A DNA stretch of 64,000 nt, taken from positions 310,001 through 374,000 of the forward strand of contig NZ_JAGGKB010000001.1 of NCBI RefSeq assembly GCF_017873335.1. The letters run 5' to 3'. This DNA comes from Thermococcus stetteri. GTDB taxonomy: Archaea; Methanobacteriota_B; Thermococci; Thermococcales; Thermococcaceae. Position numbers and translations under genes: made by a program. The notes under the pieces were generated by a model, which was not told the origin of the DNA, searched no databases, and worked only from the letters and a program-made list of their open reading frames with translations. Shown here piece after piece: positions 57,817-64,000 of this stretch. How positions within the stretch are numbered: position 1 is the stretch's first letter; the number at the start of each line of letters is the position of its first letter.

Positions 57817-58798
57817 ACCGATCCTCGAGGTTAGGGACCTCACAGTTCACTTCTACACTTACGCAGGAATCGTCAAGGCCATCGAGAAGGTCTCCTTCGA
57901 CGTTTACAAGGGTGAGACGTTCGCCCTGGTTGGAGAAACCGGCTGTGGAAAGAGCGTAACCTCAAGGGCCCTCACCCAGCTCATCGAAAGCCCCGGAAGG
58001 ATCGTTGGGGGAAAGGTCATCTACCACCGCGAGGACGGATCAACGGTTGACCTCCTGAAGCTCAGCGAGGAGGAGATAAGGGAGATAAGGGGCAAGGAGA
58101 TAGCCTACATCTTCCAAGACCCGCACGCTTCCCTCGACCCGCTCTACACTGTCGGCTACCAGATAGCAGAGGCCATGGTCGTCCACAAGACAGTCAAGGA
58201 CTGGAAGGAGGGCTTTAAGAGGGCCGTTGACATTCTCCGCCAGGTCCTCATCCCTGACCCGGAGAACAGGGTCAAGAACTACCCCCACGAGCTCTCGGGC
58301 GGTATGAAACAGCGTGTGGTCATTGGAATAGGCCTCTCCAACTACCCGAGGATACTCATAGCGGACGAGCCGACGACGGCCCTCGACGTTACGGTTCAGG
58401 CTCAGATACTCGACCTCATGAACCAGCTCAAGGAGAAGTACAACACTACCCTCATCCTGATCACCCACAACATGGGTGTCGTCGCTGAGATGGCCGACAG
58501 GGTTGCGGTCATGTACGCCGGAAAGATAGTCGAAGTAGGCTCGGTTGACCAGATCTTCAAGAACCCGCTCCACCCGTACACGAAGGGCCTTCTGAAAGCC
58601 GTTCCGAACCCGCTCGGAAAGATAGAGAAGCTTGAAGCGATTCCAGGAACGGTTCCAAACCTGATAACACCGCCCAGTGGCTGTCGCTTCCACTCGAGGT
58701 GCCCCTTCGTCATGGACAGATGCAAAAAGGAAGAACCTCCGCTCATTGAAGTCGAGAAAGATCACTACGTTGCCTGCTGGCTCTACGCCAAGGCCTAA
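57809..58798 (+). CDS. Dipeptide/oligopeptide ABC transporter ATP-binding protein DppD/OppD
   Basis: A 329-aa ATPase with Walker A GETGCGKSV, Q-loop FQDPHASLDP, signature LSGGMKQRV, Walker B ILIADEPTTALDV and H-loop LITHNMG. The C-terminal oligopeptide-transporter extension carries four cysteines (CRFHSRCPFVMDRC and ACW), the set that binds a 4Fe-4S cluster in OppD/DppD. ATG 57809 follows GGAGGGTGAG. The usual second ATPase (DppF) is absent: the next gene is on the other strand. The missing subunit must be encoded elsewhere or this ATPase works as a homodimer. Confidence 0.94.
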   Translation: MPEPILEVRDLTVHFYTYAGIVKAIEKVSFDVYKGETFALVGETGCGKSVTSRALTQLIESPGRIVGGKVIYHREDGSTVDLLKLSEEEIREIRGKEIAYIFQDPHASLDPLYTVGYQIAEAMVVHKTVKDWKEGFKRAVDILRQVLIPDPENRVKNYPHELSGGMKQRVVIGIGLSNYPRILIADEPTTALDVTVQAQILDLMNQLKEKYNTTLILITHNMGVVAEMADRVAVMYAGKIVEVGSVDQIFKNPLHPYTKGLLKAVPNPLGKIEKLEAIPGTVPNLITPPSGCRFHSRCPFVMDRCKKEEPPLIEVEKDHYVACWLYAKA

Positions 58799-59361
58799 TC
58801 TTTTTCTCCTTTTATTTTCAGCCAGCTCAGGGCTATTCCAGCTATGGGGTCAACCTTGAAGAGCTCCCTGTAAACCGGGTCGCTGACTTCCCTCCCGTTA
58901 ACTTCGAGCTCGAAGACGCCGTATCCAAGGAACTCCAGCCGGGCCTTCTCAATCTCGCTCGGCCGCTTCACTCCAAGAACTTTCCTCATGATTGCCAGGG
59001 CAAGCAGGGCCTCCCTGTTCTCGCGCGCCAGCCCCTCTTCCCTTTCGATGTGCCTCTGATGGCCTGAAGGAATTCCGATGAGCCTCAACAGGTTCCAACG
59101 CCGCATGTGGTTCGTCCTTTCTTTCATCCTTTCACCGCTAAGCTCGTAGAGCCTGGAGAACAGCCCGAAGAGGTATTCCTCAAGGTCTTCTCCTCTGAGA
59201 ACTGCAGTCGGCGGTTTTTCGGGGACGGGCTTCACTACCTCAGCCTTTCTGATGAGCGTTGCCCTCCTCTCCACTTTCTCAACGTTCAGGGAGAAGTAGG
59301 CGTCAAGTCCGTACTCACCGGTTTTCGTCCTGAAGAGTATGTAAGGAACCCTGACCCTCAT
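58795..59361 (-). CDS. Hypothetical protein next to hel308
   Basis: A 188-aa basic, soluble protein that I do not recognise. Features: an N-terminal strand-rich part (VRVPYILFRTKTGEYGLDAYFSLN), a Pro-rich turn (VKPVPEKPPT) and a helical, Arg-rich middle (ERMKERTNHMRRWNLLRLIG). ATG 59361 is picked since the frame upstream is antisense to the hel308 promoter region; GGCGG precedes it. It is divergent from hel308 with 73 bases between, so the two may share regulation. Confidence 0.68.
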   Translation of the reverse strand: MRVRVPYILFRTKTGEYGLDAYFSLNVEKVERRATLIRKAEVVKPVPEKPPTAVLRGEDLEEYLFGLFSRLYELSGERMKERTNHMRRWNLLRLIGIPSGHQRHIEREEGLARENREALLALAIMRKVLGVKRPSEIEKARLEFLGYGVFELEVNGREVSDPVYRELFKVDPIAGIALSWLKIKGEKD

Positions 59362-59434
59362 CCGCCGCACCGCTATACATAGAACGGTAGACATATAAAA
59401 CCACCGTTCCCACTCCAGTGGGATGTGAGAGGAG

Positions 59435-61603
59435 ATGAAGGTTGATGAGCTTCCCGTTGACGAGAGAATAAAGCGCGTTATCAAGAAGAGGGGTATTGAA
59501 GAGCTTTACCCACCCCAGGCAGAGGCGCTGAAGAGCGGCGTTCTTGAGGGGAAGAACCTCGTGTTAGCTATTCCAACTGCGAGCGGAAAGACCCTTGTGA
59601 GCGAGATCGTGATGGTTAACAAGCTTCTGAGCGAAGGCGGAAAGGCCGTCTACCTCGTTCCGCTCAAGGCCCTCGCCGAGGAGAAATACAGAGAGTTCAA
59701 GGAGTGGGAAGTCCTCGGCCTTAGAGTGGCGGCGACGACCGGAGACTATGATTCAACCGATGAATGGCTCGGAAGGTACGACATAATAGTGGCCACAGCC
59801 GAGAAGTTCGACTCCCTCCTGAGGCACGGGGCGAGCTGGATCAAGGACGTTAAGCTTGTCGTTGCTGATGAAGTTCACCTCATAGGCTCCTACGACAGGG
59901 GCGCGACGCTTGAGATGATACTCACCCACATGCTCGGGAAGGCCCAGATTTTGGCCTTAAGTGCTACCGTCGGGAATGCCGAAGAGCTCGCGGAGTGGCT
60001 GGACGCTTCTCTCGTTGTGAGCGACTGGCGCCCGGTGGAGCTGAGGAAGGGTATCTTCCACCTCGGCCAGCTCTTCTGGGAAGACGGTAAAATCGACCGC
60101 TACCCAGAGAACTGGGAGAGCCTTGCAGTTGACGCGGTTAAGAGGGGGAAGCAGGCCTTAGTTTTCGTCAACACGCGAAGGTCGGCCGAAAAGGAAGCGG
60201 TAAGTCTGTCGTCAAAGATAGGCAGGCTCCTAACAAAACCCGAGAAGAGGGCGCTTGAAGAGCTAATTGCATCCATAGAGGACAACCCAACCAATGAAAA
60301 GCTCAAGAGGGCGCTGAAAGGGGGAGTTGCCTTCCATCATGCTGGCCTGAGCAGGGCGGAGAGGACGCTGATAGAGGACGCCTTCAGAAACGGCTTGATA
60401 AAGGTGATAACGGCGACTCCGACACTTTCGGCCGGTGTGAATTTACCATCATTCAGAGTAATAATCCGCGACACCAAGAGATACGCCAACTTCGGCTGGA
60501 TCGACATTCCCGTCCTGGAGATACAGCAGATGATGGGCCGTGCTGGAAGGCCGAAGTACGACAAAGTGGGTGAAGCCATCATCGTCGCGAGAACCGAAGA
60601 CCCCAAGAAGCTGATCGACAAATACATCCACGGGAAGCCGGAGAAGCTGTTCTCGATGCTGGCCAACGAACAGGCCTTCAGGAGCCAGGTTCTGGCGCTG
60701 ATAACCAACTTCGGTGTCGAGGACTTCAGAGAGCTTGTGAACTTCCTCGCGAGAACCTTCTACGCCCACCAGAGGGGCGACACTTCATCGCTCGAGTACA
60801 AGGCCAAGGACATCGTCTACTTCCTCATCGAGAACGAGTTCATAGACATGGACGTGGAGAACCGCTTCATAGCCCTTCCCTTCGGAAGGAGAACTTCCCA
60901 GCTGTACATCGACCCGCTGACGGCTAAGAAGTTCCGGGATGCCTTCCCGGCCATCGAGAGGAACCCCAACCCCTTCGGAATCTTCCAGCTCCTCGCCTCG
61001 ACCCCGGATATGGCCACTCTGGCGGCCAGACGGAGGGAGATGGAGGATTACCTCGACCTGGCCTACGAAATGGAGGAGCATCTTTACTCGAATATCCCCT
61101 ACTACGAGGATTCCCGCTTCCAGGGCTTTCTGGGCCAAGTGAAGACTGCCAAAGTCCTCCTCGACTGGATAAACGAGGTTCCCGAGGCGAGAATCTACGA
61201 GACCTACAACATAGAACCCGGGGACCTCTACAGGATTCTCGAGCTCGCCGACTGGCTCCTCTATTCTCTCATCGAGATCTACAAGCTCTTCGAGCCAAAG
61301 GAAGACGTCCTCAACTACCTCCGCGACCTCCACCTCCGTCTGAGGCACGGCGTAAGGGAGGAGCTCCTCGAGCTGGTAAGGCTCCCGAACATAGGAAGGA
61401 AAAGGGCGAGGGCGCTCTACAACGCAGGCTTCAGGAGCGTTGAGGACATAGTGAGGGCCAAGCCGAAGGACCTCCTCCAGGTCGAGGGCATCGGCCTGAA
61501 GATCCTTGAGGGAATCTACAGGCACCTCGGCGTCGAGTACACGGTTCCCAAGGCGGACAAGCAAAAGAAGAAAAAGAACAGCCTATACGACTTCCTCAAA
61601 TAG
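59435..61603 (+). CDS. hel308: Hel308/Hjm ATP-dependent DNA helicase
   Basis: A 722-aa Ski2-like SF2 helicase that unwinds forks and lagging strands 3' to 5'. Motifs: Q-motif YPPQAEAL, Walker A AIPTASGKTL, Ia PLKALAEEK, DEVH box VADEVHLIG, III LSATVGN, IV VFVNTRRSA, VI QMMGRAGRPKYD. A winged helix, the ratchet domain and a helix-hairpin-helix end (LPNIGRKRARALYNAGF and VEGIGLKILEGIYRHLG) follow. The last residues KKNSLYDFLK resemble a PCNA-binding PIP box, matching reports of PCNA contact for Pyrococcus Hjm. GAGAGGAG precedes the ATG. Confidence 0.96.
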   Translation: MKVDELPVDERIKRVIKKRGIEELYPPQAEALKSGVLEGKNLVLAIPTASGKTLVSEIVMVNKLLSEGGKAVYLVPLKALAEEKYREFKEWEVLGLRVAATTGDYDSTDEWLGRYDIIVATAEKFDSLLRHGASWIKDVKLVVADEVHLIGSYDRGATLEMILTHMLGKAQILALSATVGNAEELAEWLDASLVVSDWRPVELRKGIFHLGQLFWEDGKIDRYPENWESLAVDAVKRGKQALVFVNTRRSAEKEAVSLSSKIGRLLTKPEKRALEELIASIEDNPTNEKLKRALKGGVAFHHAGLSRAERTLIEDAFRNGLIKVITATPTLSAGVNLPSFRVIIRDTKRYANFGWIDIPVLEIQQMMGRAGRPKYDKVGEAIIVARTEDPKKLIDKYIHGKPEKLFSMLANEQAFRSQVLALITNFGVEDFRELVNFLARTFYAHQRGDTSSLEYKAKDIVYFLIENEFIDMDVENRFIALPFGRRTSQLYIDPLTAKKFRDAFPAIERNPNPFGIFQLLASTPDMATLAARRREMEDYLDLAYEMEEHLYSNIPYYEDSRFQGFLGQVKTAKVLLDWINEVPEARIYETYNIEPGDLYRILELADWLLYSLIEIYKLFEPKEDVLNYLRDLHLRLRHGVREELLELVRLPNIGRKRARALYNAGFRSVEDIVRAKPKDLLQVEGIGLKILEGIYRHLGVEYTVPKADKQKKKKNSLYDFLK

Positions 61604-61937
61604 CCTCTCCTTCTCTTCCATTCCCAAATCTCAGGACGGCAAAGACGTTCCTGCCCGGTTCGAGGCCGCTTTCAACGGCCCTGGTGTAGAGCTTTCCTCC
61701 AGTCTTCTGACCGAGGAAATAGGCCAGGACGAAAGCGATTATGAGGGGAACCCCGGAAGTGTCCCAGCTCAGCCCCGCAAGCCGCCTCAGAACCACCACG
61801 AGCGGAACCGGGAGGTGAACGGCGAGGGCCCATTCCAGCTTGCTCTTCCTCCTCTTGGCATCGGCTCTCCAGAAACCGAACGGGACGTTTACGAGGAACG
61901 TAATCACAAGACCCGCAATGAACCACCCAGCGTTCAA
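61596..61937 (-). CDS. Small membrane protein, function unknown
   Basis: A 113-aa protein with three membrane helices (about residues 4-22, 37-55 and 61-80, VPLIIAFVLAYFLGQKTGG) and a soluble tail (GLEPGRNVFAVLRFG). The likely start is TTG 61937, because GGTGAG lies 4 bases upstream; a GTG at 61946 overlaps that RBS. It converges on hel308 and overlaps its last 8 bases. Family unknown to me. Confidence 0.65.
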   Translation of the reverse strand: MNAGWFIAGLVITFLVNVPFGFWRADAKRRKSKLEWALAVHLPVPLVVVLRRLAGLSWDTSGVPLIIAFVLAYFLGQKTGGKLYTRAVESGLEPGRNVFAVLRFGNGREGEAI

Positions 61938-62040
61938 TGTTCTCACCCTCAGGGTTTTTGAGGCGAACCTTAAAAAATTTTGCCCCTCTAACTGTCCATC
62001 AGGTTTTTAAACGTGCCGCGAGCTACTCCGGGTGGGCACG

Positions 62041-62598
62041 ATGATAATCATCGTCACGGGAATGCCAGGTTCCGGGAAGAGCAAGATCGTGAAGGAGTTT
62101 GAAAAGAGGGGTTTTCCGAGCGTTTCTCTGGGAGATATCGTCAGGGAGGAAACGGTGAAGCGCGGCCTTGAACTTACCAAGGAGAACGTCGCGAAGGTCA
62201 GCATACGACTGAGGCAGGAACTCGGACAGAACGCGGTTGCAAAGCTCGCAGTTGAGAAGATAAAAGCTCTTTTGAAGGGTTCAAAAGTCGTTGTGATAGA
62301 CGGCGTCCGCTCCCTCGATGAGGTGGGAACCTTTAGGGGGGCCTTTCCAGAGGAGAGGATAGTTATCATAGCGGTCCACACGCCACCAAAACAGCGCTTC
62401 GAGCGGCTGAAGGCGAGGGGAAGGCACGATGACCCCCAAAGCTGGGAAGACTTCGAAGAGAGGGACTGGAAGGAGCTCCGCTTCGGTATCGGCGGTGTCA
62501 TAGCGATGGCCGACTACATGATAGTGAACGATGGTTCGAAGGAAGACTACGAGAGCGCCGTTAAGAGGCTCGTTGACGGCATCCTTTCCCAGCTTTGA
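62041..62598 (+). CDS. UPF0200 nucleoside/nucleotide kinase-like P-loop protein
   Basis: A 185-aa P-loop kinase-fold protein. Walker A is VTGMPGSGKSKIVKEF, the lid-type block GRHDDPQSWEDFEERDWKE and the segment SLGDIVREETVKRG match the UPF0200 family, which is often labelled dephospho-CoA kinase-like; the archaeal dephospho-CoA kinase is now assigned to another family, so that name should be avoided. ATG 62041 follows GGGTGGG. The UPF0201 gene follows; UPF0200 and UPF0201 genes commonly occur together. Confidence 0.88.
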   Translation: MIIIVTGMPGSGKSKIVKEFEKRGFPSVSLGDIVREETVKRGLELTKENVAKVSIRLRQELGQNAVAKLAVEKIKALLKGSKVVVIDGVRSLDEVGTFRGAFPEERIVIIAVHTPPKQRFERLKARGRHDDPQSWEDFEERDWKELRFGIGGVIAMADYMIVNDGSKEDYESAVKRLVDGILSQL

Positions 62599-62641
62599 GA
62601 AGCTTTTTAACACATTCTTCTAAACCGACGTGGGTGAGAAC

Positions 62642-63058
62642 ATGAGCGAACTGTTTGATGAGGTCGAGGTCGAGGCCTACGTTTACCCCACTGAGGACAT
62701 CGAGAAGGTAAAAAAGGCGATGCTCAACCTTATTCCTGATTTGGAGTTCGAGGCATTCGATAGGGGAGACTACATAATCCTGACAGGGAAAACCAAGAGC
62801 AGAAAAGCCCTGAGCAGGCTTTATGAGCTCTTCAGGGGTCAGGCGATACTCGACACGGCCAGGAGCTTCCTTGAGGAGGGCTACTTCGGCGAGGAGATTA
62901 TCATCAAGGTGAACAAGCAGGCTGCCTATGCAGGCGTCGTTAACTTCAACGAGGAGAGCCCTCTCGGCCCGATAACGATAATCATAAGGACGAAAGACCC
63001 GCAGAGGCTCATGAAGTGGCTGGCTCCGAGGACGAAGGACGGCGTGCCGATAGAGTGA
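62642..63058 (+). CDS. UPF0201 RNA-binding-like protein
   Basis: A 138-aa protein of the archaeal UPF0201 (COG1931) family, predicted to have a ribosomal-L5-like fold. Typical blocks: [40 protein letters not shown] and [12 protein letters not shown] then [16 protein letters not shown]. Exact role unknown, with RNA binding suggested by fold. ATG 62642 follows GGTGAGAA. It is 43 bases downstream of the UPF0200 gene. Confidence 0.88.
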   Translation: MSELFDEVEVEAYVYPTEDIEKVKKAMLNLIPDLEFEAFDRGDYIILTGKTKSRKALSRLYELFRGQAILDTARSFLEEGYFGEEIIIKVNKQAAYAGVVNFNEESPLGPITIIIRTKDPQRLMKWLAPRTKDGVPIE

Positions 63059-63072
63059 AAAAAAAGGAGGGA

Positions 63073-64000
63073 TCACTTCCTCTTCTTCCCCCAGCTTATC
63101 TTCGCCGTCAGAACCTTTTCGCTTGAGAACACCTTCGCCGTCATGTAGAGCGTTACGAGGGCCACTGCCGCTAGGTAGGCGATGCTGAAGAGAGTTGGAA
63201 CGTATTCACCGGTTATGGCGTACCTGTAGGCTGCTATCGGGTGAGTGAACGGGATCGCCAGCAGGCCGTAGCGCGCAAAGGCCGGGAGCTGGGATAGGTC
63301 AACGAACATCAGGAGGAAGGCCGGGAAGGCCAGCGGAAGGATTACGGAGCTTACAACGGTATTGGCGCTCTGAACGTCTTCAGCGTATACAGCAAGGAGC
63401 ATCGCCAGCGCCAGGGCGAAGACTATCGTCAGGAAGACCACTACCGAGAACAGGGCCATTCCCTCTGGCGTTATGCTGAGTCCCAGGTCTTTGAGGCTTA
63501 TTCCTGCCTCCGTCTGGAAGGTGCCGAGGTAGCTCCTCAAACCGACCATGTAAGCTAAAGCCGCGATGAGGCCCATAACGGCGGTTCCAGTTATTTTCGA
63601 CGCCACTATCGTCGTCCTCTTCACCGGAAGGGTCAGCAAGGTTTCTAACGTCTTGTTCTCCTTCTCAGCCGCCACTGCTCCAGCGGACATCTGGGCGGTT
63701 ATGGTCACCATAAGGAACACTATCAACGGCAGGCTCGTGGATTGAGAGGCGAGGACCGATGAGACTATCGAGGGCGAAACGTCGACTACCCTGCCGCGGA
63801 TGACTGACCTGCTGACGGCGTTGATCGGGTGCAACACGGCATCAGGGTTCTCAAAGCCCGCGCTCTTTATTTTTATTTTAGCTAGCTCCTCCGAGAGCAC
63901 GTCGAGTACCACCTTTATCCTTGCCTCACTTACGCTCTCCTTGAGTCCGGTTCCAACGGTGTTGAATATGCCATATATCTCCACCTCCGCCCTCTGGTTG
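63073..64000 (-). CDS. ABC-2 type transporter permease (NatB-like), N-terminus beyond window
   Basis: The frame is open at the right edge, so the first part of the protein is outside. The 309 visible residues start in an outside loop (IYGIFNTVGTGLKESVSEARIKV), then show five or six membrane helices with the conserved inner helix-loop SAGAVAAEKENKTLETLLTLPVKRTTIVASK, the cytoplasmic signature of NatB/ABC-2 permeases. They export small molecules, Na+ or drugs with a separate ATPase, whose gene is probably next beyond the window. The C-terminus is short and basic (WGKKRK). Confidence 0.9.
   Translation of the reverse strand, partial: NQRAEVEIYGIFNTVGTGLKESVSEARIKVVLDVLSEELAKIKIKSAGFENPDAVLHPINAVSRSVIRGRVVDVSPSIVSSVLASQSTSLPLIVFLMVTITAQMSAGAVAAEKENKTLETLLTLPVKRTTIVASKITGTAVMGLIAALAYMVGLRSYLGTFQTEAGISLKDLGLSITPEGMALFSVVVFLTIVFALALAMLLAVYAEDVQSANTVVSSVILPLAFPAFLLMFVDLSQLPAFARYGLLAIPFTHPIAAYRYAITGEYVPTLFSIAYLAAVALVTLYMTAKVFSSEKVLTAKISWGKKRK

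Noticed and set aside
60785-61564. 259-codon minus-strand frame opposite hel308
   Set aside because: Antisense shadow with no start signals; hel308 motifs are continuous through the region.

Overview
This window looks like a chromosomal segment of a hyperthermophilic archaeon of the order Thermococcales, most likely Thermococcus. The reasons are GGTG-type ribosome binding sites, TTTAWA-type TATA boxes with purine-rich BREs, and many marker genes: a 67-aa histone, TFB, thermosome, form III RuBisCO, Hel308, Nop5/fibrillarin/Gar1, SRP19, S17e, ADP-forming acyl-CoA synthetase, a CGP-CTERM surface protein and di-myo-inositol phosphate synthesis. From memory, the run thermosome - RuBisCO - histone - TFB2 - Gar1 - myo-inositol kinase resembles the TK22xx-TK23xx region of T. 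kodakarensis. No CRISPR, tRNA, rRNA or insertion sequence was seen.

Layout. 0-4 kb: an endonuclease/phosphatase fragment, kptA, a box C/D guide RNA, a 25-aa membrane peptide and nadB-nadA. 4-9 kb: a broken CGP-CTERM protein, ribose-1,5-bisphosphate isomerase, nop5-flpA and an AIM24 protein. 9.8-15 kb: the mevalonate-entry operon (HMG-CoA synthase, thiolase, DUF35), an SF1 helicase and Taw3. 15-16 kb: a small accessory-looking patch with a secreted peptide carrying a halocin-C8-like cysteine pattern, a small membrane protein and a degraded gene. 16-30 kb: DUF1464, thermosome, truD-pgp-pth2-TPR, a broken radical SAM gene, S17e, an ArsR-like regulator with a palindromic operator, RuBisCO, histone, phosphodiesterase, TFB and Gar1. 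30-35 kb: compatible-solute genes (PfkB/myo-inositol kinase, IPCT/DIPPS, inositol-phosphate synthase) with a second box C/D RNA. 35-40 kb: iorBA and an acyl-CoA synthetase alpha subunit (2-oxoacid oxidation with ATP production), DUF402 and a UPF0173 hydrolase. 40-48 kb: a membrane-anchored CWB2/HTH regulator, a C2H2 zinc-finger microprotein, polyamine genes (speE, pdaD), gcvH and a glycosyltransferase, ending at a broken junction near 48.3 kb. 48-64 kb: NfnLS, TrmI, SRP19, a dipeptide/oligopeptide ABC transporter, Hel308, UPF0200/UPF0201 and an ABC-2 permease fragment.

Linked functions. R15P isomerase and RuBisCO are two of the three enzymes of the archaeal nucleotide-salvage route to 3-phosphoglycerate. 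pdaD and speE make agmatine and N1-aminopropylagmatine. The inositol genes make the thermoprotectant di-myo-inositol phosphate. Nop5 and fibrillarin are the protein partners of the box C/D RNAs found here.

Sequence quality matters. At least seven genes are interrupted by frameshifts; most are repaired by adding one base to a mononucleotide run, which points to under-called homopolymers. Three further genes (one of which is also frameshifted) carry an in-frame TAG, each inside CTAG, with full coding potential beyond it.
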